Shown here: positions 14,781-19,754 of the stretch, piece after piece
Numbering within the stretch: position 1 is the stretch's first letter
Layout of the letters: each line of letters opens with the position of its first letter
Source of the DNA: Acidobacteriota bacterium
GTDB taxonomy: Bacteria; Acidobacteriota; UBA6911; RPQK01; JADFOI01
Reading direction: 5' to 3'
DNA length: 19,754 nucleotides
Assembly (NCBI GenBank): GCA_022545645.1
Contig: JACZQQ010000019.1
Coordinates: 1 to 19,754, forward strand
Notes under the pieces: generated by a model
What the model was told of the DNA's origin: nothing
Seen by the model: only the letters and a program-made list of their open reading frames with translations
Databases searched by the model: none
Position numbers and translations under genes: made by a program

Positions 14781-15808
14781 GCACCAGGTCGGTACAGCGT
14801 TTTCCCCTCCAGCTCCAGATAGGGGCGAATCGAATCGGCAATTTCCTGGAAATGCTCGGGCAGCACTGCCTGAAATCCATCAGAGAGCGCCTCCTCAGGG
14901 TGAGGGTGCACCTCCACCATCACGCCATCTGCTCCTGCGGCAATGGCTGCTTTGCACATCGGTAAAATCAGCGATTTCACTCCGGTTCCATGAGTGGGAT
15001 CCACGATGACCGGGAGATGAGTCCACTCCTTCATCAGGGCAACAGCCGACAGATCCAGAGTGTTGCGTGTGGAATCCTCGAAACTGCGAATGCCCCGTTC
15101 GCACAAAATGACGGAAGGGTTACCACTGCTCAAGATATATTCAGCCGACATGAGTGCTTCCTTGATTGTGCACATCATGCCCCGTTTGAGCAGCACGGGA
15201 CGATTGACTTTCCCCAGTTTTTTGAGCAGGGAAAAGTTTTGCATATTGCGGGCCCCGACCTGCATCACGTCTGCGTATTCCGCCACCAGATCTACATTTT
15301 CCGGCGAGAGAATCTCGGTAACCACCGGGAGGCCTGTCTCCTGGCGGGCTTGGGCCAGGAGTTTCAATCCCTCATGCTCGAGTCCTTGAAAGCTGTAGGG
15401 TGAAGTTCTCGGCTTAAAGGCTCCTCCCCGGAGCATGTTGGCCCCCGACTTTTTGACCGCCCGTGCAACTTCAATAATCTGTGTTTCGCTCTCCACGGAG
15501 CAGGGGCCGGCGATCAGGGCGAAGCCACCACCCCCAATCTGCACACCGTTGACCTCGATCACGGTCGGTTCGCGGTGCATTTCCTGGGAGGCGAGCTTGA
15601 AAGGTTTGAGGATGGGGATGACGCTTTCCACTCCCTCGTAGCCCACCAAACTTTCCAGAGCACTTTTACCGCGTTCGTCTCCAATGGCCCCGATAACGGT
15701 GTGTTCGACTCCACGAATGGGGTGAGGCTTGTAGCCCAGATCCTGGATCCGTTCCATGACCCGTTCGATCTGCTGGGGTGAAGCGTCTCCCTGCATCACG
15801 ATGATCAT
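14762..15808 (-). CDS. aroF: 3-deoxy-7-phosphoheptulonate synthase (DAHP synthase), type I-beta
   Basis: 348 residues. Condenses phosphoenolpyruvate with erythrose 4-phosphate, the first step of the shikimate pathway, in the cytoplasm. Residues 1-70 are the ferredoxin-like regulatory domain found in the Thermotoga-type enzyme (MIIVMQGDASPQQIERVMER), linked to aromatic-amino-acid feedback. The TIM barrel follows with GPCSVES (101-107, metal ligand Cys103), GGAFKPRTSPYSF (128-140), DPTHGTG (270-276, His273), VEVHP (Glu299) and LSDG (Asp310). Length and motifs are normal. ATG 15808 has AGGAG eight bases ahead. The OmpA gene lies 28 bp upstream on the same strand. No other shikimate gene is in the window. 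Confidence 0.95.
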   Translation of the reverse strand: MIIVMQGDASPQQIERVMERIQDLGYKPHPIRGVEHTVIGAIGDERGKSALESLVGYEGVESVIPILKPFKLASQEMHREPTVIEVNGVQIGGGGFALIAGPCSVESETQIIEVARAVKKSGANMLRGGAFKPRTSPYSFQGLEHEGLKLLAQARQETGLPVVTEILSPENVDLVAEYADVMQVGARNMQNFSLLKKLGKVNRPVLLKRGMMCTIKEALMSAEYILSSGNPSVILCERGIRSFEDSTRNTLDLSAVALMKEWTHLPVIVDPTHGTGVKSLILPMCKAAIAAGADGVMVEVHPHPEEALSDGFQAVLPEHFQEIADSIRPYLELEGKTLYRPGAQTLEK

Positions 15809-15836
15809 GTGAAGCTCTCCTGTCGATTCAGCCCTT

Positions 15837-16745
15837 CTACTCTAGAGAGGAAACCCGCTCTTCGTAGCTGATGATGGTGTCCACGATGCCAATCTCGACT
15901 CGGCGATTGTCGGCTCGTGCCGCTGCACTGGAGCCGGGCACGATCGGTCTGGACTTTCCGAAACCCTTGGAGGTGATGATCTCCGGAGCAATGCCGTTCT
16001 CGGTCAGGTATTCGCGTACCGTCTGAGCCCGCCTTTCCGAGAGATCCAGGTTGTATTCCTCAGAACCGATGTCGTCGGTGTGACCATAGACGTAGATCCC
16101 GTAATTTCTGGAGGTCAGCAAGATACCGACGATTTTACTCAACAGTTCCCGATTCTCCGGTCTCAGGGTGGCCTTGTCGAAGTTGAACTGCATGGAGTCG
16201 CTTCCCAGACTCATGACCAATCCCAGAGCAGTTCTGCGGGTTTCCACAATCTGGTTGAAAGCCGTGTGTAAACGGTCGAGGTCCTCGTCTCTTTCCCTGC
16301 GGATGCGCTCCTGCTCTTCCCGGGCTCGTTGCGCTTCTTCCTGAGCCAGTGACCTTTCTTCCCGGGCTCGTTGAGCTTGTTCCTGGGCCAGTGACATCTC
16401 TTCCTGGGCCAGTTGTGTGTCCTGTTGGGCCCTTTCAGTTTCCTCTCGAGCGAGCACTGCCGTTTTTTCGGCTGCGGCCTGAGCTGCTTCCGCCTGGAGC
16501 CGACCTTGAGCAGCCTCCAGGGCATTTTCTTCGGCCTGAGATGCTCGTGTGCTGGCGGCTTCCGACTTCTCGGCGACCTCTTCCAGCTCCTTCATGGCCT
16601 GTTCCAGTTGCTGGTTGACAGCGTTCACCTGTTCGCTCAGTTCGGTGAGACGGTTCATGAAGAGGTATCCCAGGATTCCCAGGACGGCGATTCCTAACGT
16701 TATCAAAAGGAAGGTGCGCAGTAGAGATTTAGCGGAGAATGCCAT
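15837..16745 (-). CDS. OmpA-family protein with long coiled coil
   Basis: 302 residues. A single TM helix (about 10-30, LRTFLLITLGIAVLGILGYL) is followed by a long Glu/Ala/Gln/Arg-rich coiled coil (about 31-165). The coil includes a nearly exact 14-residue tandem repeat (SLAQEQAQRAREER, 118-131, then SLAQEEAQRAREEQ, 132-145), encoded by two roughly 42-bp DNA repeats. The C-terminal OmpA peptidoglycan-binding domain (about 183-287) has FNFDKATLRPENRELL, YGHTDDIGSEEYNLDLSERRA and ADNRRVEI. The protein probably spans the periplasm from an inner-membrane anchor to peptidoglycan. ATG 16745 follows AGGA. The following DAHP synthase starts 28 bp downstream. Confidence 0.88.
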   Translation of the reverse strand: MAFSAKSLLRTFLLITLGIAVLGILGYLFMNRLTELSEQVNAVNQQLEQAMKELEEVAEKSEAASTRASQAEENALEAAQGRLQAEAAQAAAEKTAVLAREETERAQQDTQLAQEEMSLAQEQAQRAREERSLAQEEAQRAREEQERIRRERDEDLDRLHTAFNQIVETRRTALGLVMSLGSDSMQFNFDKATLRPENRELLSKIVGILLTSRNYGIYVYGHTDDIGSEEYNLDLSERRAQTVREYLTENGIAPEIITSKGFGKSRPIVPGSSAAARADNRRVEIGIVDTIISYEERVSSLE

Positions 16746-16772
16746 CGGCTTAGTCCTATTGTAGCCTAATTT

Positions 16773-16789
16773 GCCGCAATCCGTGCGGC
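16773..16789. other. Short hairpin in the OmpA / DUF2911 divergent region
   Basis: GCCGCA-ATCCG-TGCGGC is a perfect 6-bp stem, with a T-run eight bases after it on the plus strand. It sits between two divergent genes, so a terminator role is not expected; it could be regulatory or chance. The rest of 16746-16889 shows only the ribosome-binding site for the next gene. Confidence 0.25.
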
Positions 16790-16889
16790 CTCATATTTTT
16801 CTCTTCCAACCCATCTCTACCCAGGATGATTTTCATTGCTTTTCCGGATGGGAAAAATTAGCATCTATAGCAGAAAAGAGGGAGGAGAT

Positions 16890-17390
16890 ATGAACAGGTT
16901 ACTAGTTCTTGGATTGTTTCTCATCGGATCAGCAGCTGTAGTGGACCATCCCCATTTTGGTAAGACGGTCACCGCGAGTCTTCCGGGACCCGTCGAACTG
17001 AGCGTGCGCTATTCGACGGTGCCTGCCCAAGAGATGGACACGGAGGGTGCTCCGCTCGGGAAGTTCCTCAACCCGCGGGCACCGATTCTGCAATTGTCGG
17101 AAACCGTCAGGTTGGGATCCACAGAGATCCCCAGCGGAAACTACACCATCGGTCTCATTAAGAATGGGTCAGACGATTGGACCCTGGCCTTGCATCCTGG
17201 CCGACTGCGTCAGAAAGAAGTTGCGGTGACGCCAAATATCATCCTGCTCAACACCCTGTCCTCTCGTTCCAGTGGTCGATCCGACCACCTGGTGATTGAT
17301 TTCAATCCAGGGACAGGGAGGTTTGAGGGGAAAGTGGTGCTCACCCTTCATTGGGGCACCCTCTTTTTGGCAGCGGAGATTAGTCGATAG
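16890..17390 (+). CDS. Exported DUF2911-like protein
   Basis: 166 residues. ATG 16890 is chosen because GGGAGGAG precedes it; the frame is open further upstream without such support. The N-terminus is a signal peptide (MNRLLVLGLFLIGSAAVV). The mature part matches the general pattern of DUF2911: VELSVRYSTVPAQE, then LGSTEIPSGNYTIGLI and DDWTLALHPG, a beta-rich protein often found in Bacteroidota and Acidobacteriota. Function is unknown. A 17-bp gap separates it from the sugar dehydrogenase gene, so the two are probably cotranscribed. Confidence 0.7.
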   Translation: MNRLLVLGLFLIGSAAVVDHPHFGKTVTASLPGPVELSVRYSTVPAQEMDTEGAPLGKFLNPRAPILQLSETVRLGSTEIPSGNYTIGLIKNGSDDWTLALHPGRLRQKEVAVTPNIILLNTLSSRSSGRSDHLVIDFNPGTGRFEGKVVLTLHWGTLFLAAEISR

Positions 17391-17407
17391 AAGGGAGAGT
17401 GAAGCTC

Positions 17408-18559
17408 ATGAGAGAAAGACAAAAAGAAATGTGGTTCAGGAAGACCTGCATGACGGCTTGGGCCGGCATGTGCCTGGGGTCGATGTTGATGGGGCAAGCT
17501 CCAGCCAGCGGCAAGCAGGAGCTTCGACTGGACCTGATTCAACTTCCACCAGGATTTCAGATCAGCGTCTATGCTCGGGGCGTCTCGGGTGCTCGATCCA
17601 TGACGCTGGGCTCCAGGGGCACTCTTTTCGTCGGTACGCGCGGGGAAGGCTCCGTATACGCGGTTTTGGATCAGGACGGAGACCAGGAGGCGGAGGAGGT
17701 TCTCACCCTGGCCAGCGGATTAAACACTCCCAACGGGGTTGTTTTTCGGGATGGAGATCTTTACGTTGCTGAGACCCATCGGGTGTGGCGTTATCAGGAC
17801 ATCGAATCTCATCTCCGGAGTCCCTCCCAGCCCGTGCTCATCCTGGACAACCTGCCCGAGGATCGGCGTCACAGTTGGAGATATATTGGCTTTGGACCCG
17901 ACGGCTGGCTCTATGTTCCGGTTGGAGCACCCTGTAATGCTTGCCGCCCGGCAGACGAGCGCTATGCCTCTTTGCTGCGCATGAGGCCCGACGGAACGGA
18001 GCTGGAAGTGTTTGCCCGCGGTATTCGAAACACGGTGGGTTTTGACTGGCATCCGGAAACCGAAGAACTTTGGTTTACCGATAATGGCCGGGATTGGTTG
18101 GGGGATGATCGCCCTCCGGATGAACTCAACCGTGCCACCGGTGCCGGACTCCACTTTGGCTATCCTTACTGTCATGGAGGGGATATTCCCGATCCCGAAT
18201 TTGGCCAGGAGCGGGGCTGCCAGGAATTTACTCCTCCTGCCCGCAAACTGGGTCCCCATGTGGCCGCCATCGGCATGCGTTTTTACACCGGGGACATGTT
18301 TCCCGAGGAGTATCGGAATCAAATCTTCATTGCCGAACACGGTTCCTGGAATCGAGCCGAACCTTTGGGCTATCGGCTCAGCCTGGTTCGTCTGGAGGAG
18401 GGGCAAGTGACGGCCTACGAAGTGTTCGCAGAAGGATGGCTGCAGGACGACGGCCGCCCCTGGGGCCGGCCCGTGGATGTGCTGGTGATGCCCGATGGCG
18501 CCCTTTTGGTCTCCGACAACCAGGCCAGCGTCATTTACCGGATTACCTACCAGCCTTGA
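17408..18559 (+). CDS. PQQ-dependent sugar dehydrogenase-type six-bladed propeller
   Basis: 383 residues from ATG 17408, with AAGGGAG at 17391-17397. A GTG at 17399 is too close to that site. The N-terminus is basic then hydrophobic (WFRKTCMTAWAGMCLGSML), a signal peptide. The rest is the soluble glucose/sorbosone dehydrogenase family: LPPGFQISVYARGV, RRHSWRYIGFGPDGWLYV (His155 as the likely catalytic base), FARGIRNTVGFDWHP, LWFTDNGRDWLGDDRPPDEL and AEHGSWNR. Family members oxidise sugars in the periplasm with PQQ and pass electrons to cytochromes; some family members have other roles. No PQQ biosynthesis gene is in the window. The stop is one base from a palindromic repeat. Confidence 0.88.
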   Translation: MRERQKEMWFRKTCMTAWAGMCLGSMLMGQAPASGKQELRLDLIQLPPGFQISVYARGVSGARSMTLGSRGTLFVGTRGEGSVYAVLDQDGDQEAEEVLTLASGLNTPNGVVFRDGDLYVAETHRVWRYQDIESHLRSPSQPVLILDNLPEDRRHSWRYIGFGPDGWLYVPVGAPCNACRPADERYASLLRMRPDGTELEVFARGIRNTVGFDWHPETEELWFTDNGRDWLGDDRPPDELNRATGAGLHFGYPYCHGGDIPDPEFGQERGCQEFTPPARKLGPHVAAIGMRFYTGDMFPEEYRNQIFIAEHGSWNRAEPLGYRLSLVRLEEGQVTAYEVFAEGWLQDDGRPWGRPVDVLVMPDGALLVSDNQASVIYRITYQP

Positions 18560-18560
18560 C

Positions 18561-18590
18561 TAAGCCCGGACTTTGCATCATCCGGGCTAG
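18561..18590. repeat. Second solo AGCCCGG palindrome, between convergent genes
   Basis: TAAGCCCGGA, CTTTGCATCA and TCCGGGCTAG follow one another and match the 13208-13237 copy at 27 of 30 positions. The three changes are all in the left half and weaken the centre of the palindrome. It lies exactly between two converging gene ends: one base after the sugar dehydrogenase stop and three bases before the amidohydrolase stop on the other strand. A bidirectional terminator role is plausible. Confidence 0.7.
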
Positions 18591-18593
18591 CCT

Positions 18594-19223
18594 TCAATTA
18601 TCTGCTTCAGCCAGAGGTTTGCCCAGGTGTTCCAGATCTGAATCTTCAAAGGTGTAAGCGGGCCCGACGGCCTCGACCCCGAAATCCCTGGCCAGGGACT
18701 CCTGGAGCACGACGACCTTTCCACCCACCATGGTCATCAAGGGGCGAATTTTCAAGATGTCATCGACCGGAACCGTCAAGTAGTCTCGGTCGATAATCAG
18801 CAGATCGGCAAACTTTCCTACCTCGATCGTTCCGAAGTCCTCGAGACCTCGAGCGGAAATGGCTCCGTTCCGGGTGCCCGAGAAAATTGCCAGCGCAGGT
18901 GTCATCCCGAGCTCGACAATTCCTTCAATCGCCATGAGCGTGCCGATGCCGGGCTCCTGCCAGACATATTGGACTGGGATATCGACGTAGTAGGATGCCC
19001 ACGATGCTTGCCAATTGGTTGCGCCCGGTATTCCCTGAACAGGGTAGGCATGCTGCGTCAACGTGGCGAAGTCTGTCCCTCCCTCCACGAAGACGACATA
19101 GTTTTGCTCCCTCAAATAGGACAGCCGGTCCAACCCGAGCGGACGGGTCTTTGCTCCCTTCTTCCACCGGAACCGGTCTCCGTCGCTGTCCAGGCCGACA
19201 CGGTAGCGGACTGATGCTGGAGG
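18594..19223 (-). pseudogene. C-terminal part of an amidohydrolase, 5' end missing
   Basis: The minus-strand frame is open from the stop at 18594 back to 19223, about 209 codons, and then meets TGA (19226-19224). The C-terminal phrases are typical of metal-dependent amidohydrolases of the imidazolonepropionase/PF01979 kind: ALAIFSGTRNGAISARG, then LEDFGTIEVGKFADLLIIDR. The N-terminal half of the TIM barrel, with the HxH metal site, is absent; a complete protein would be over 400 residues. TTG 19133 could start a 179-residue product but has no ribosome-binding site. The homologous sequence seems to stop where the MoaD-like sequence begins (about 19214). This is a truncated gene or an assembly break. 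Confidence 0.65.
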
Positions 19224-19678
19224 TCAACTTATCGGGGTCGTTCCGCGACGCCGTCGATGGCGCGGCTTCGATTTCGATCGAAGCCGCCACCATCCGCGAG
19301 TTGCTGCGTAAGCTCGTCGAGCGCTACCCGCGCATGCGCTGCGCGGTGCTCGAAGCGGGCTCGAACTGGATCACCGCCTGGCTCGATCGCCTCGACCACA
19401 AGTACCAGATGGCGCCCGCTGCCTACTCGATGAAGCTGACCCCCAGCGAGACCTTCCGCCGGCAGATCTATGTGGATTTCTGGTTTGAGTTTTCGGGTGT
19501 GGAGCTGCGGCACAAGATCGGGATCGACAACATCATGTGGGAATCGGATTACCCCCATGTGACCTCCACCTATCCGAATTCTTGGAAGTGGGTGGAACGG
19601 GTGTTGGAGGGAGTCCCTAAGGATGAACGCGAGAAGCTCCTGTGCACTAACGCGGCGAAATTATACAAGCTCCAGTAG
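19214..19678 (+). pseudogene. Chimeric ORF: MoaD/ThiS-like N-terminus joined to amidohydrolase C-terminus
   Basis: 154 codons from ATG 19214, without a good ribosome-binding site. Residues 1-40 (MLEVNLSGSFRDAVDG, then AATIRELLRKLVERYP) look like the beta-grasp start of a MoaD/ThiS sulfur-carrier protein, but the C-terminal Gly-Gly half is missing. From about residue 40 the sequence becomes the C-terminal part of an Amidohydro_2 (PF04909) protein: AVLEAGSNWITAWLDRLD, then DNIMWESDYPH and NAAKLYKLQ. The join falls at ERYPRMR, a phrase that occurs in both families. Bases 19220-19470 look more GC-rich than the rest, and the usage changes again near 19475. Neither half can be functional as the parent protein. 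Confidence 0.6.
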
Positions 19679-19750
19679 GTTTTTGCGCTTGGACTGCATA
19701 CAACTCGGGCTCAGCCGCTCTGTTAAGGTGGAACAAAGGAGCGTTACAAC

Positions 19751-19754
19751 ATGG
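19751..19754 (+). CDS. Start of a gene running off the right edge
   Basis: ATG 19751 follows a good ribosome-binding site (AAAGGAG, 19735-19741) at nine bases. Only the first codon and one base are in the window, so no product can be suggested. The 72-bp gap before it has no other recognised feature. Confidence 0.45.

Noticed and set aside
18995..19213. Longer start (73 extra codons) for the MoaD-like chimera
   Set aside because: Those codons are antisense to the conserved amidohydrolase C-terminal region and are low-complexity.

Overview
The window looks like a chromosomal stretch from an uncultured, Gram-negative-type heterotrophic bacterium. There is an OmpA-type envelope protein, several proteins with Sec signal peptides, one likely lipoprotein, and redox enzymes of the kind found in aerobic environmental bacteria (molybdenum hydroxylase, GMC oxidoreductase, PQQ-type sugar dehydrogenase). 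The mix would suit Acidobacteriota or a similar marine or soil lineage. That is a guess from gene content; no rRNA or other marker is present.

Layout. The last 15 codons of an unidentified gene (2-49) are followed by a heptamer-repeat region and an MFS transporter on the minus strand (273-1562). Divergent from it is a tight four-gene plus-strand operon (1772-5833): molybdopterin large subunit, [2Fe-2S] subunit, FAD subunit and a CoxG-like SRPBCC protein. The order is L-S-M-G, with 4-bp ATGA overlaps at two of the three junctions. A palindromic insertion-like element (about 5815-6018) ends the operon. Next come a secreted terpene-cyclase-like protein carrying a CXXCH haem motif (6035-7036, plus), an exported Ig-like protein and an exported propeller-like protein in one minus-strand operon (7010-9271), a metallo-beta-lactamase-fold protein (9444-10946, minus) and an exported esterase made of two tandem copies of one alpha/beta-hydrolase domain (11235-13076, minus).

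The right part holds a GMC oxidoreductase (13275-14780, plus), a DAHP synthase (14762-15808, minus), an OmpA/coiled-coil protein (15837-16745, minus), a DUF2911-like exported protein and a PQQ-type sugar dehydrogenase (16890-18559, plus). The last 1.2 kb contains broken pieces: the C-terminal part of one amidohydrolase on the minus strand, then a MoaD-like N-terminus joined in frame to the C-terminus of a different amidohydrolase. This is either a rearrangement or an assembly chimera. A new gene starts at the right edge.

The most distinctive content is intergenic. Three repeat families recur: (1) arrays of different 7-bp units that keep one 7-nt phase for over 100 bp (53-256, 1613-1731, 11085-11245); (2) a roughly 26-bp palindrome with arms AGCCCGGATGATG, present as two solo copies (13208-13237, 18561-18590) and as one copy that appears split by a 176-bp foldback insert with ATGCAT at both junctions (5815-6018); (3) a GGGGACAGTCCC foldback (9380-9442). 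These repeats touch or supply the stop codons of most genes whose ends do not overlap another gene. No CRISPR array, tRNA, rRNA or recognisable transposase was seen. No complete new defence or biosynthetic system is evident.
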